From JAAYYY01 sp964579295 (GTDB lineage Bacteria > Chloroflexota > Anaerolineae > Promineifilales > Promineifilaceae), in NCBI GenBank assembly GCA_964579295.1, contig CAZOGK010000008.1:53293-117292 (forward strand): a DNA stretch of 64,000 nt, given 5' to 3'. The number at the start of each line of letters is the position of its first letter. The first letter of the stretch is position 1. Of the stretch, positions 42,481-51,957 are shown piece by piece. A program made the translations under genes and the position numbers. Under the pieces are notes generated by a model. The model made no database searches. It saw only the letters and a program-made list of their open reading frames with translations, and had not been told where the DNA came from.

Positions 42481-43200
42481 ATGCACTGCCGACGAACTAT
42501 CTGGCTGACACTCTTTCTCATGCTGCTCCTGGCTCTGCCCGCCGCCGCCCAGGAGGAAGAGCCGGCCGTGGCGCTGCGCCTGCGGCGCGATTTCGGCTAT
42601 GGCAGCGGGCTGCGGATGCAGGGTCGCTTCTCCATGCGCGTCACCGCGCCCGAGGACGTCGTCCGCGTCGATTTCGTCATCGACGAGCACGTCATCGGCG
42701 TAGACGACGAAGCCCCATTCGCGCTGCAGTTCAGCACCGGGGGCTACCCTGACGGCTGGCACACGATGCAGGCCATCGGCTATACGGCCGCGGGCGAAGC
42801 GCTGCCATCGAACACGATACGGCGAGAGTTTGTGCCGGCCAGCACTGCCAACCTCTTCTTAGTCGTCGTCGTCGGCATCTCTCTCGGCCTGCTGGCGCTG
42901 CGTTATTTCCTCACGCGCAACGAGTCGGGCGCCAACTACGGCCTCATTGGCGGCACTGTCTGCCCCCACTGCGGCCGCCCATTTGCCTACCATATCTGGT
43001 CATTCAACCTCCTCGCCGGCCGTTTCGACCGCTGCCGCCACTGCGGCAAGTGGAGCTTCACCCGGCGTGTCGCTCCCCAGCAGCTGGCGGAAGCGGAGCG
43101 CGAGCTGGCCGGCGACGAGGTAGAAGAGCCGGCAGCCCTCTCTGCCGAAGAACGGCTGCGGCGCGAGCTGGACGCTTCCCGTTTTGAGGATTTGCCATGA
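42481..43200 (+). CDS. Membrane protein with zinc ribbon, function unknown
   Basis: This 239-residue protein has a signal peptide (about 1-23), an extracytoplasmic Ig-like or beta domain (about 28-118, RFSMRVTAPEDVVRVDFVIDEHVIG), a membrane segment (about 122-142) and a cytoplasmic zinc ribbon with CPHCGRPF and CRHCGKW. It closes with a charged helix. I do not recognise the family. It ends ATGA-overlapped with ligA, so the two are translationally coupled. The frame extends upstream into the previous gene, but ATG 42481, with an AGAGGA-like site before it, gives the signal peptide. Confidence 0.72.
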   Translation: MHCRRTIWLTLFLMLLLALPAAAQEEEPAVALRLRRDFGYGSGLRMQGRFSMRVTAPEDVVRVDFVIDEHVIGVDDEAPFALQFSTGGYPDGWHTMQAIGYTAAGEALPSNTIRREFVPASTANLFLVVVVGISLGLLALRYFLTRNESGANYGLIGGTVCPHCGRPFAYHIWSFNLLAGRFDRCRHCGKWSFTRRVAPQQLAEAERELAGDEVEEPAALSAEERLRRELDASRFEDLP

Positions 43201-45239
43201 CTGCCTCAGGAGACGTTGACTGGGAAAGGCGAGCCGAACAGCTGCGGCAGGAGATTGACTATCATCTCTACCGCTACCACGTGCTCAGCGATCCGGTCAT
43301 CTCCGACGCCGACTACGACGCCCTCTTCGCCGAGCTGCAGGCGCTGGAAGAGGCCCACCCGGAGCTGGCGACCGCCGACTCGCCCACCCGGCGCGTCGGC
43401 GCCGAGCCGCTGGGCGCTTTCGCCAAAGTAGCGCACCCGGCGCCCATCCTCAGCCTGACCAGCGCCCACAGCGTCGAGGAGCTATATGCCTGGCGCAAGC
43501 GCCTCGACCGGCTGCTGCCCGCCGGCCGGGAGCAGATTGATTACGTGGTCGAGCCGAAAATCGACGGCCTGACCGTCGTGCTGACCTACGAGGACGGCCG
43601 CTTTACCCAGGGGGCGACGCGCGGCAACGGCAGCGTTGGCGAGAATGTGACGCAGAACCTGCGCACCCTGCGCGCCCTGCCCAAACGCATTCCCGCCGAT
43701 CCGCGCGCCGGAGTCAAGGCGCCCGCCTATTTCGTCGTGCGCGGTGAAGTCTTCTTCCCCCTGGACCGCTTCGAGTCGTTCAACAGCAGCCTGCTCGACG
43801 CCGGCGAGCGCACCTATATGAACCCGCGCAACGCTGCCGCCGGCTCGCTGCGCCAGCTTGACCCGCAGATAACGGCTGCCCGCCCGCTGGCCCTGTACGT
43901 CTACGATGTGGTGGCCTGGGAGGGTGGCGACGTGCCGGAGCGCCAGTGGGCGCGGCTTGAGCTGCTGCGCGCGCTGGGCTTCCCGGTCTCCCCGGACGCC
44001 CGCTGCTGCGAGACGCTGGACGAAATCGCCGCCTGCTACGAGGAGTGGCGGCGCGAGACGCGCAATGCCATCAACTACGAAGTAGATGGCCTGGTTATCA
44101 AGATTGACGATCAGCCGCTGGCGGCCGGGCTCGGCTACGTGGGCAAAGACCCGCGTGGGGCGCTGGCCCTCAAGTTCCCGGCACAGGAGAAGGTGACCCG
44201 CTTTAAGGAGCTGGTGGTCAATGTGGGCCGGACCGGCGTCCTGGCGCCCAACGCGCTGCTGGAGCCGATAGAGATTGGCGGCGTGGTCGTGCAGCACGCA
44301 ACGCTGCACAACTTCGAGGAGATTGCCCGCAAGGACATCCGCGTCGGCGACGCCGTGATTGTCAAGCGCGCCGGCGACGTCATTCCCTACGTGGTCGGGC
44401 CGGTTGTCGAGCAGCGGCAGGGCGACGAGCAGCCGATTACGCCGCCGCAGCGCTGTCCCTTCTGCGAAGCGCCGACGACACAGGTGCCGGGTGAGGTAGC
44501 CGTCTACTGTGAAAACCCGGCCTGCCCGGAGCAGCTGGTGCGCCGCGTGGAATATTTCGTCAGCCGCGGCGCAATGGATATCGCCGGCTTTGGCAAAGAG
44601 ACAGGCGTCACGCTCATCGACGAGGGGCTCATTCATGATGTGAGCGACATCTATTACCTGGAGCGCAACGCTTTGCTTGAGCTGGAAGGCTTTGGCGAGA
44701 AGAAGGCCGACGCCGTGCTGGCGGGAATCGAGGCCAGCAAGCAGCAGTCGCCGGTGCGCCTGCTGACCGCGCTGGGCATTCCCTTTGTCGGCGGCGTGAT
44801 TGCCGGCCTGCTGATCGACGCACTTGGCAGCATCGACGCGATCATGGAAGCCAGCGAAGAGGAGTTGGTGGCGATAGATGGCGTTGGCCCGCGCACGGCG
44901 GCATCCATCGTCGCCTGGTTCGCCGACGAGCGCCACCAGCGGCTGCTGCAGCGGCTGCGCGAGGCCGGGCTGCGCTTCGCCCAGGAGGGCCGGCCGGAAA
45001 CCGGACCGCAGCCCTTTGCCGGTAAGACGTTCGTCATTACCGGCACGCTGCCTTCGCTGACCCGCGACGAGGCGCGCGCCTTTATCGAGGCCCGCGGCGG
45101 TAAAGTGACCGGCTCCGTGAGCCGCAATACCGATTACCTGGTTGCCGGCGAAGCGGCCGGCGGCAAGCTGGAACGGGCGCAGGAGCTGGGGACCACGATC
45201 CTGGACGAAGCGGCGCTGCGCGCGCTGGCGGCCGGCTAA
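43197..45239 (+). CDS. ligA: NAD+-dependent DNA ligase
   Basis: This 680-residue ligase seals nicks in replication and repair. The adenylated lysine is K121 (VEPKIDGLTVVL). The Ia domain with HYLYRYHVLSDP-like NAD contacts, the OB fold, the four-cysteine zinc finger (CPFCEAP...CENPACPEQ, about 422-445), helix-hairpin-helix repeats and a C-terminal BRCT domain (about 600-680, FAGKTFVITGTLPSLTRDEA) are all present in order. The length is typical. The start overlaps the upstream stop. Confidence 0.97.
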   Translation: MTASGDVDWERRAEQLRQEIDYHLYRYHVLSDPVISDADYDALFAELQALEEAHPELATADSPTRRVGAEPLGAFAKVAHPAPILSLTSAHSVEELYAWRKRLDRLLPAGREQIDYVVEPKIDGLTVVLTYEDGRFTQGATRGNGSVGENVTQNLRTLRALPKRIPADPRAGVKAPAYFVVRGEVFFPLDRFESFNSSLLDAGERTYMNPRNAAAGSLRQLDPQITAARPLALYVYDVVAWEGGDVPERQWARLELLRALGFPVSPDARCCETLDEIAACYEEWRRETRNAINYEVDGLVIKIDDQPLAAGLGYVGKDPRGALALKFPAQEKVTRFKELVVNVGRTGVLAPNALLEPIEIGGVVVQHATLHNFEEIARKDIRVGDAVIVKRAGDVIPYVVGPVVEQRQGDEQPITPPQRCPFCEAPTTQVPGEVAVYCENPACPEQLVRRVEYFVSRGAMDIAGFGKETGVTLIDEGLIHDVSDIYYLERNALLELEGFGEKKADAVLAGIEASKQQSPVRLLTALGIPFVGGVIAGLLIDALGSIDAIMEASEEELVAIDGVGPRTAASIVAWFADERHQRLLQRLREAGLRFAQEGRPETGPQPFAGKTFVITGTLPSLTRDEARAFIEARGGKVTGSVSRNTDYLVAGEAAGGKLERAQELGTTILDEAALRALAAG

Positions 45240-45242
45240 GCC

Positions 45243-46490
45243 ATGCCGGAGTTCTTCAACGTGCTGCCGCCGGGCGAAGCGCTGGCGCTGCTGCTTGCCC
45301 ACCTCAGCCACCGCACGCCAACCGAGCTGGTAGCCACCCAGGATGCGCTGGGCCGGGTCACCGCCGCGCCCATCCACGCGCCGCACGCGCTGCCCTCCTT
45401 CCGCCGCAGCGTCATGGACGGGTACGCCGTGCGGGCCGCCGATACACACGGCGCCTCAGAAAGCCTGCCTGCCTTCCTCACTGTGATCGGTGAGGTCCCC
45501 ATGGGCCGCGCGGCTAACCTTACCCTGGCCCCAGGCCAGGCGGCCCTGGTCCACACCGGCGGCATGATTCCCGAAACCGCCGACGCCGTGGTCCAGGTGG
45601 AGCTGACCCAGCAACTACAGGAAGGCGGCGCCTTCCCCTATGAAATTGAGGTGCTGCGCGCGGCGGCTGCCGGCCAAAACGTGCTGCAGGTGGGCGAAGA
45701 CGTACAGGCCGGCGCGGCGATTCTGCCGGCCGGTCAGCGGCTGCGCCCGCAAGAGCTGGGCGGCCTGCTGGCGCTGGGCATTGTCGAGCTGCCGGTGGCG
45801 CGCCAGCCGCGCGTCGCCATCCTGGCGACCGGCGATGAAATCGTGGATCCTGACCTGTCGCCGGCGCCGGGCCAGATACGCGACATCAACAGCTACACCA
45901 TTGGCGGCCAGACAGTGCAGTCCGGCGGCGTCCCTATCTACGGCGGCATCGTCGGCGACAACCTGGCCGATTTGCTGGCGGCGGCCCGCATGCTCCTGGG
46001 GAAGGCAGATATGCTGGTACTCAGCGCCGGCTCCTCGGTCAGCGCCCGCGATCTGACGGCGCAGGTGCTGGACGCCTTAGGCGAGCCGGGCGTGCTGCTG
46101 CATGGGGTCGCCACGCGGCCGGGCAAGCCGACGATTATCGGCGTGGCCGGCGGCAAGCCCGTGCTTGGCCTGCCCGGCAACCCCGTTTCGGCCATGATCC
46201 AGTTCGGTATGTTTGGCCTGCCGGCCATGTACCGGCTGCAGGGCATGGAGCAGCCGCCGCAGCGCGGCCTCGTCTGGGCGCGCCTGGCCCAGAACATTGC
46301 CAGTGAGACCGGGCGCGAAGATTACGTACCAGCGCGCCTGCAGACAACTGACGACGGCCTGCACGCTATCCCCGTCTTTGGCAAAAGCAACCTCATCTAC
46401 ACCCTGGTCAATGCCGACGGCCTGATCCGGGTCCCGCTCAACAAAGGCGGCCTCGTCGCCGGCGAGCTGGTCGAAGTCCTGCTCTTCTAG
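45243..46490 (+). CDS. moeA: Molybdopterin molybdenumtransferase
   Basis: This 415-residue enzyme inserts molybdenum into adenylated molybdopterin. RSVMDGYAVRAADT, AALVHTGGMIPETADAVVQVE, LATGDEIVDPDL with PGQIRDINSYT, and GKPVLGLPGNPVSAMIQF are the characteristic MoeA segments. It follows ligA by three bases. No other molybdenum cofactor genes are present, so the linkage to ligA is probably only transcriptional. Confidence 0.95.
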   Translation: MPEFFNVLPPGEALALLLAHLSHRTPTELVATQDALGRVTAAPIHAPHALPSFRRSVMDGYAVRAADTHGASESLPAFLTVIGEVPMGRAANLTLAPGQAALVHTGGMIPETADAVVQVELTQQLQEGGAFPYEIEVLRAAAAGQNVLQVGEDVQAGAAILPAGQRLRPQELGGLLALGIVELPVARQPRVAILATGDEIVDPDLSPAPGQIRDINSYTIGGQTVQSGGVPIYGGIVGDNLADLLAAARMLLGKADMLVLSAGSSVSARDLTAQVLDALGEPGVLLHGVATRPGKPTIIGVAGGKPVLGLPGNPVSAMIQFGMFGLPAMYRLQGMEQPPQRGLVWARLAQNIASETGREDYVPARLQTTDDGLHAIPVFGKSNLIYTLVNADGLIRVPLNKGGLVAGELVEVLLF

Positions 46491-46509
46491 CGAACAAAAG
46501 ATGAGGTAA

Positions 46510-46565
46510 TGGCTCCTGTAGGGCGATTCTTCAAATCGCGCCAGGCGCCGTGCAGCAGGGAGCCA
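46510..46565. repeat. Nested inverted repeats between convergent moeA and flippase-like genes
   Basis: TGGCTCC (46510-46516) and GGAGCCA (46559-46565) enclose an inner hairpin, GCGATT/AATCGC, in a TGTAGGGCGATT context. The element lies in the 103-base tail-to-tail gap and may serve as a two-way transcript end. Confidence 0.5.
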
Positions 46566-46593
46566 CTTGCACAATCGCTGGTCAAGAGGCGCT

Positions 46594-47571
46594 TCAGTCA
46601 CTTTGGCGCCGCCGCAGCGTGCGGCGCTGGCTGGCCGGCGTCCACAGGTAGAGCGGGCCGCCCGGCAGCCCTGCCAACCTCTCCAGCAGGAAGACGAGCG
46701 TGGAGAGGGCAAAGCCGGCGCCGGCCGCCAGTGGCGCCGCACCGCCGGCCACGATAGCCCCGTCAAAGAGCAGCGTCGCCGCCGTCTCGCGCGCGCCAAA
46801 ACCGCCTATCGCCGGCACAAGCAGGCTCAGTGCCAGCAAGGGGACGACCAGGAACAGGTAGCTGAAGGGAATGTGCGCGCCGATGGCCCGCGCCGCCGCC
46901 CACCACCAGCCAATCTGCATCACGTTAAAGAGGAGGGCGACGGCGAGCGCCGCGCGCAATGCCGGCCAGCCAATGGCCTGCACCGCCTGGAGCAGGCGGG
47001 AGACCGCGCCACTCCCGGCCGGCGAGAGCGGCGCCGGCAGGAAGCGGGCCAGCCGGCGAAGGAGACGACCGTCCAGCAGTATCGCGCCGCCAAGTAGCCC
47101 GACCAGCGCCACTACCAGGATTACATTGGCCTGATAAGCAGGCAGCGTAGCCGGCCGCCAGGGCAGGGCCGCCAGCGCCAGCACGAAGAGCATGAGCAGG
47201 CCGCTCAGCCGGTCGACCAGCACCGTGCCGGCGGCAATATCAGCCGGGACGTAGCGCTTCACTTCCACAACGCGCAGCACGTCGCCGCCAATGCCGGTGG
47301 GCAGGAAGGCGTTAAAGAAGTGGCCGACGATGTAGAGGCGTACGAGCTTGAGCAGCGGCAGGCGCACGCCCAGGCCCAGCAGCAGCAGGCGCCAGCGAAA
47401 GGCGCGAACGATCAGGCTGAGCATCACCAGCAGCAGCGCCGCCGCGACCCAGAGCGGGTCGGCGCGCAATATCTGGCGCAGCGCCACCGCCGGCTCTATC
47501 TGGCTGATGATGAAGGCCAGGCCGCCCACGGTAATGGCAATCCGCAGCAGGATGCCGAGATAGGTGCGCAT
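46594..47571 (-). CDS. Flippase-like membrane protein (UPF0104/LPG synthase TM family)
   Basis: This 325-residue protein has about eight membrane segments and the family pattern NAFLPTGIGGDVLRVVEVKRYVPA near residue 70, then AIGGFGARETAATLLFDGA near 265. Members of this family are linked to lipid or isoprenoid-glycan translocation and related steps. It is the last gene of the long minus-strand surface locus and follows the YfhO-like gene by seven bases. Confidence 0.85.
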   Translation of the reverse strand: MRTYLGILLRIAITVGGLAFIISQIEPAVALRQILRADPLWVAAALLLVMLSLIVRAFRWRLLLLGLGVRLPLLKLVRLYIVGHFFNAFLPTGIGGDVLRVVEVKRYVPADIAAGTVLVDRLSGLLMLFVLALAALPWRPATLPAYQANVILVVALVGLLGGAILLDGRLLRRLARFLPAPLSPAGSGAVSRLLQAVQAIGWPALRAALAVALLFNVMQIGWWWAAARAIGAHIPFSYLFLVVPLLALSLLVPAIGGFGARETAATLLFDGAIVAGGAAPLAAGAGFALSTLVFLLERLAGLPGGPLYLWTPASQRRTLRRRQSD

Positions 47572-47578
47572 CGCCCAA

Positions 47579-49825
47579 CTAGCCTTGCACTTGCCTGGCC
47601 TGGCGCCGGAGGCCGGCGGCGGCGACGACGACCAGCGCCAGCGCCGCGATGCTTATCAGGCCGCCCGCCAGGAAGATGGTCGGCGCGAACTCCCAGGTCA
47701 CCAGATGATTGCCCGCGGGCACGCAGACGGCGCGCAGCGCCGTGTAAGCCAGCAGCGGCCGGGCGTGCGCGCCGTCGATGCTGACGCGCCAGCCAGGGTA
47801 GGCCGCCTCGGCAACGATCAGCAGGGCCGCGCTCTCGCTCTCCGTCTCAATCTCCCAGCGCGCCGGCTCGTGGGTGAGCAGCGTCGCCGTGCCCGGCTGC
47901 GCCGCCGGCTCCAGGTCACATGGCGGCCGCTCGGCCACGATGGCGACGGCGGCCGGGTCGAAGTCGCCATCGTGCAGCCGGCTGATAGCCGCCGCCGGGT
48001 CGGCCAAAACCTCGACGCCCGTGACGAGGCGCACCGGCGGCAGCGTGCGGGCGCGCCGGTAGACCCAGGCGTTGCCCTGCTGGCCGAGCAGCGACAGTGC
48101 GCGCTCGCCATCGCCGTAAGCCTCTTGCGGCGTTTCGGCGACCACATAGCCTACCGAGAGCAGGTCATAGGCGGTGGAGCGCGGGTCGGGGACGGAGCCG
48201 GTCAGCGCGGCGATGCGCGCCGGCTCCAGAGCATTGTAGCCAAAAACGGAGCGCAGCCCCGCCTGGCCGGCGCCGTTCTGCTCGAAGATGGGCAGTCCCC
48301 ACGGCAGCACGCGCTCTTCCGTGTCGCCGATGAGCGTGTGCGCGTCAGCCCAGAGGGAGTTGGGCGCCGCCGGCTCGAGCCGCACAAACTTATAGCTGAG
48401 CTGCCACAAGTCGGCCAGAACCAGCAGTAGCAGCGCCGCCGCCAGCACGCGCCGCACCGGGGGCCGCGCCGGGCGCAAATAGGCCCAGAGCAGCGCGCCG
48501 CCGGCAAGCAGCATGAGCAGCAGCCAGCCCCAGCCGCCCACCTGGTGCCAGAGGCGGCCGCTCGTCTCGCTGGGATGCTGCGCGGCAAAGAGCGCACCCG
48601 TGGCGCCCAGCGCCGCCGCCGTCGCCACCGCCCCCACGGCAACAGTGCCGCGCAGCAGGCGCCCCGCCAGAGCCGGCGCCGGTGCGCGCTGCCAGTAGCT
48701 GAGCGTGAGGCCAGCCAGGGCCGCCGCGGCGAAGGTATAGAGCAGGGCAAAGCGGCCCGGCGCCCGCGCCAGCCGTAAAGGCGGCAGCAGCTCGTAAGCC
48801 AGCGCGTAGAGCGGGCTGTAGCGCCCCATTGCCAGCAGCAGGCCGAGCGCCAGCAGCGGCAGGAAGAGCAGCAGATAGCGCCGCGGCCGGCGCACGGCCA
48901 GCGGCAGCAGCAGCAGCGGCGTGATGCCCGCGTAAAAGGTCAGCTCCTCGAAGACGGGAACGCTCCAGTAGCCGGCGCGCGTCGGCTCGCCGAAATATTC
49001 GGGCACCAGCGCTGTGATCAGGTGCGCCGGCGGCAGCGAGTAGTTGCTGGCAAATTCGAAGCCCCCCGCGGCCGCCCGCGTCGAAGCCAGACTTAGCTGT
49101 ACGAAGGGCAGGAGCTGGATGGCGCTGAGCGCCGTGCCGGCGGCCATGGCCAGAAGCAGCTGGCGCAACACATTGAGGTCACGCCGCCAGGCGAGATAGA
49201 GGGCATAGGCCAGCCAGACCAGCGCCAGATAGATAAGAGACGCCGTATGCCCGGCCAGTATCGCCAGCGCCAGGGGGATACCTGCCAGAACGCCGGCCTG
49301 CCACCGCTTCGCCTGCGCCGCCCACTGCAGCGCCAGCAGCAGCCAGGGCAGCCAGGCGATGGTAGCCAGCAGGCCAACGTGGCCCGCCAGGAGGCGCGCC
49401 CCGCTGAAGCCGCTGAAGGCGAAGGTGAAGGCGCCGGCCAGCGCGCCCGTCTGCGTCGCCCCACTGCGGCGGAGGAAGAGCCACATGCCGGCGCCCATCA
49501 ACCACAGATGCAGCAGCAGGTTGAGGCTGATGGCGAGCCGCACCGGCAGCAGCCCGGCCAGCCAGGTCGGCGGATAAAAGAGGGCGGGTTGCGGGTTGCT
49601 GAGGAACGGGTAGCCGGCGAAATGATAAGGGTCCCAGAGGGGCAGGCGATTTTCGTGTAGGGCATCCCTGGCAAAATTGAGCCAGGGCACAAAGAGGGCG
49701 CGTATATCCGCGCCGCCGGCCGCCATGCCTTCCGGGGGCCAGAGGATTCTGCCCAGGAAAATGATGCTGACCAGCCCCAGGAGGAGCATGGGCCACCAGC
49801 GGCGCGGCCAGTTGCGGCGCAGCAT
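47579..49825 (-). CDS. YfhO-like multi-pass membrane protein
   Basis: This 748-residue protein has about 12 membrane segments. GGADIRALFVPWLNFARDALHENRLPLWDPYHFAGYPFLSNPQPALFYPPTW is the YfhO/GT-C-like opening, with Asp in the first extracytoplasmic loop. A soluble C-terminal region (about 540-720) holds RWEIETESESAALLIVAEAAYPGWRVSIDG, also typical of YfhO, and a last membrane segment closes the chain. Members are thought to glycosylate surface polymers. ATG 49825 shares its A with the stop of the previous gene (TGATG). Confidence 0.82.
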   Translation of the reverse strand: MLRRNWPRRWWPMLLLGLVSIIFLGRILWPPEGMAAGGADIRALFVPWLNFARDALHENRLPLWDPYHFAGYPFLSNPQPALFYPPTWLAGLLPVRLAISLNLLLHLWLMGAGMWLFLRRSGATQTGALAGAFTFAFSGFSGARLLAGHVGLLATIAWLPWLLLALQWAAQAKRWQAGVLAGIPLALAILAGHTASLIYLALVWLAYALYLAWRRDLNVLRQLLLAMAAGTALSAIQLLPFVQLSLASTRAAAGGFEFASNYSLPPAHLITALVPEYFGEPTRAGYWSVPVFEELTFYAGITPLLLLPLAVRRPRRYLLLFLPLLALGLLLAMGRYSPLYALAYELLPPLRLARAPGRFALLYTFAAAALAGLTLSYWQRAPAPALAGRLLRGTVAVGAVATAAALGATGALFAAQHPSETSGRLWHQVGGWGWLLLMLLAGGALLWAYLRPARPPVRRVLAAALLLLVLADLWQLSYKFVRLEPAAPNSLWADAHTLIGDTEERVLPWGLPIFEQNGAGQAGLRSVFGYNALEPARIAALTGSVPDPRSTAYDLLSVGYVVAETPQEAYGDGERALSLLGQQGNAWVYRRARTLPPVRLVTGVEVLADPAAAISRLHDGDFDPAAVAIVAERPPCDLEPAAQPGTATLLTHEPARWEIETESESAALLIVAEAAYPGWRVSIDGAHARPLLAYTALRAVCVPAGNHLVTWEFAPTIFLAGGLISIAALALVVVAAAGLRRQARQVQG

Positions 49826-50640
49826 CAGCCAGACAGAGATTGAGACTGAGACGCCCGTACCGCCAGTCCATAGACGATGTGGGCCTGTCTCTGCTGCACA
49901 GCGTAGGGGATGAGCCGCTCGCCGCGGGCGCACAGCTCCATCACTACCATGGCCGCGGCTTCCAGGCGGCCGCGCGTTGCCTGCTCCCGCTGCTCTTCGC
50001 TGCGCGTAATGCCCGGCGGAAAAGGAGGCATGTCCACGTAGCCACTCTGCGGCGCCGGCGCCGCCAGCGTGTAGGGCTGCGCGCCCACGAACCCGTTCAT
50101 CTCGTCGCGCGTCAGGCCGGCCAGCCCGCTGTGCGTCGTGTGCCCGGCGTTACCGGCGTTGGGCGCGAAGAGGGCCACCGCCTGCGCGGCCCGCAGCAGG
50201 CCACTGGCGTAGGCGCGGCGCTCCGCGGCCGGCAGCCGCTGCAGCACCTCGGAAGAGAGCGCCAGGTCATAGGGCGCCGCCGCCGGCAGTTCGGCCAGCG
50301 AGCGCACGGCCGTCACGGTGGGCGGCCCGCCCGGCAGCGCGCCCTCGCTCTGCAGCACGGCCACCGTGCTCTGCAGGAAAGCCAGCCGGTCGGGCCGCTC
50401 GTCCACAATCGTCAGCTCGGCGCCAAACTCTCCGGCCAGCGCCACGAAGTCGAGGCTGAGGCCATAGCGCTGCGGCAGCCCGGCGATGAGCAGGCGCCGT
50501 GGCGGGGGCAGCGCCGCCAACCAGGGCCGCAGCACCAGATTTTTCGCGTAGTATTCGTACGCGGTGCCCAATCCCTCCCCCTCGGCCAGGGCCAGGGTAT
50601 ACAACGCGCGAATGGAGCCGGCGCGAAAGCCTTCTGTCAT
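49825..50640 (-). CDS. SAM-dependent methyltransferase-like protein
   Basis: This 271-residue protein has a Rossmann-like core. RRLLIAGLPQRYGLSLDFVALAGEFGAELTIVDERPDRLAFLQ resembles motif I and the acidic loop, and APYDLALSSEVLQRLPAAERRAYASGLLRAA resembles motif IV and post-motif helices. The glycine-rich loop is degenerate (AGLPQRYG), so activity is uncertain. It overlaps the epimerase upstream (ATGA) and the YfhO-like gene downstream (TGATG), marking it as part of the same polycistron. Confidence 0.65.
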   Translation of the reverse strand: MTEGFRAGSIRALYTLALAEGEGLGTAYEYYAKNLVLRPWLAALPPPRRLLIAGLPQRYGLSLDFVALAGEFGAELTIVDERPDRLAFLQSTVAVLQSEGALPGGPPTVTAVRSLAELPAAAPYDLALSSEVLQRLPAAERRAYASGLLRAAQAVALFAPNAGNAGHTTHSGLAGLTRDEMNGFVGAQPYTLAAPAPQSGYVDMPPFPPGITRSEEQREQATRGRLEAAAMVVMELCARGERLIPYAVQQRQAHIVYGLAVRASQSQSLSG

Positions 50641-51617
50641 AAGAGTCCCTTTTGTCGATACCAGGAGACCGTTTCCGCCACGCCGCGCGGCAGCTCATAT
50701 TCTGGCCGGTAGCCCATCTCGCGGCCGGCCTTCTCAATGCTGAAGCGGCGGTCCTCGCTGAAAAAGGCAACACCGGTCCGCGTTAACGGCGGCCGTCGCC
50801 CGCTTACGCTACTCGCCGCCTCCAGCACCGCAGCGCCCAGCCAGGCTACCGGCCGCGGCAGCGAAAGGCGCGGTGGCGCAACGCCTAACGACGCGGCCAC
50901 TGTTTCCGCCAGCTCGCGGAAGGTCACGGCCCGCGGGCCGGCAATATGGTAAATCTCGCCGCTGCGCCCGTGCTGCAAGCAGCGCAGCAGTCCATCGACG
51001 GCGTCGTCGATGTAGGTCGGGTGGCAAAAATGGACACCGCCGCCTACGTAGAAGAAAGTCCCCTTCTGGATGGCGCGGAACAGCCCCAGCACGTGCTGGT
51101 CGCCGGGCCCATAGATGAACTCCGGCCGGCCGATCACCAGGTCGATCCCCTCGCGTCCGTAGCCAATGGCAAGCTGCTCGGCCGCCGCCTTGCTGCGCTC
51201 GTAAGGGTTAGACGGCGCCAGCGGGGCGTCTTCGCCGGCTGCCTGTCCGGAGATGGGGCCCAGCACGCCCGGGCTGCTCACCAGCAGGACGCGGCTGGGG
51301 CGGCCCGAGCGACGCACTGCCTCCAGCAGGTTGCGCACGCCGCCAACGTGCAGCGCGTAGTAGGCCGCTTCGGCTACGCCGTGCTGTCCCAGCATCCCGG
51401 CCGCGTGGATGACCTGGTCCGCCTCCAGAAACGCCGCGGGGATGCCATCCGGCTCGCTCACGTCGCCCGTAACCCAGTTGACCGTGACGTCCGCCAGCCA
51501 GCTGCGGTCCGAGCCAGGCCGGGCCAGCGCCACGACGTCGTGGCCGCGCTGCGCCAGCTCCCTGGTCAGCGCGCCGCCGACAAAACCCGTTGCGCCCGTA
51601 ATAGCCGTCGTGGTCAT
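50637..51617 (-). CDS. NAD(P)-dependent epimerase/dehydratase (extended SDR)
   Basis: This 326-residue protein has the cofactor motif TGATGFVGGALTREL (residues 8-22) and the active-site pair in NPYERSKAAAEQLA. The C-terminal half (YIDDAVDGLLRCLQ, GEIYHIAGPRAVTFRELAETVA) is the substrate domain seen in nucleotide-sugar epimerases and 3-beta-HSD-like proteins. In this setting it probably modifies a sugar or polyprenyl-linked intermediate. Confidence 0.88.
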   Translation of the reverse strand: MTTTAITGATGFVGGALTRELAQRGHDVVALARPGSDRSWLADVTVNWVTGDVSEPDGIPAAFLEADQVIHAAGMLGQHGVAEAAYYALHVGGVRNLLEAVRRSGRPSRVLLVSSPGVLGPISGQAAGEDAPLAPSNPYERSKAAAEQLAIGYGREGIDLVIGRPEFIYGPGDQHVLGLFRAIQKGTFFYVGGGVHFCHPTYIDDAVDGLLRCLQHGRSGEIYHIAGPRAVTFRELAETVAASLGVAPPRLSLPRPVAWLGAAVLEAASSVSGRRPPLTRTGVAFFSEDRRFSIEKAGREMGYRPEYELPRGVAETVSWYRQKGLL

Positions 51618-51632
51618 CGTCCGCGCCCCGGA

Positions 51633-51953
51633 TTACTGCTCTGGCCCTGCCTCTTGCTCGCCCGGCGCCGCCGCGCCCGCCTCATAGCTCATGACGGGCC
51701 GGTAGACACACGGGCAGCGCTGCGGATGGGCGCAGTCGGGCAGGGGTAGGTGCGGCGCGCTGTCGGGATGGTAGACGGCGGCGGCCGGCAGCTCGTGGGC
51801 GGCCGGGCAGCTCGCCTCGTCCACCAGCACGCTCACGCCCGTAATCGAGCCGCGGGCGCGCATGCCCAGCCGGTAGGACGCCAGCGTCTTTTCCGCGTAA
51901 TCGGGCGCTTTCGCCATGCTGCGCTTCAGTCGGTCGAGCCACTCAAATGACAT
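51633..51953 (-). CDS. Small cysteine-motif protein
   Basis: In this 106-residue protein residues 1-32 form a basic helix, and residues 45-88 hold a compact motif: SCPAAHELPAAAVYHPDSAPHLPLPDC, then HPQRCPCVYRPVM. The spacing of Cys residues and the LPxxxC...CxCxY ending recalls short zinc-binding motifs also found at the end of MuF-like phage proteins. No function is known to me. It begins four bases after the radical SAM gene, supporting a real gene. Confidence 0.6.
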   Translation of the reverse strand: MSFEWLDRLKRSMAKAPDYAEKTLASYRLGMRARGSITGVSVLVDEASCPAAHELPAAAVYHPDSAPHLPLPDCAHPQRCPCVYRPVMSYEAGAAAPGEQEAGPEQ

Positions 51954-51957
51954 TGGC

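Noticed and set aside
43482..45449. 655-codon open frame antisense to ligA and the moeA start
   Set aside because: It mirrors the codon bias of ligA, shows no recognisable motif or membrane pattern, and ligA is intact with all domains.
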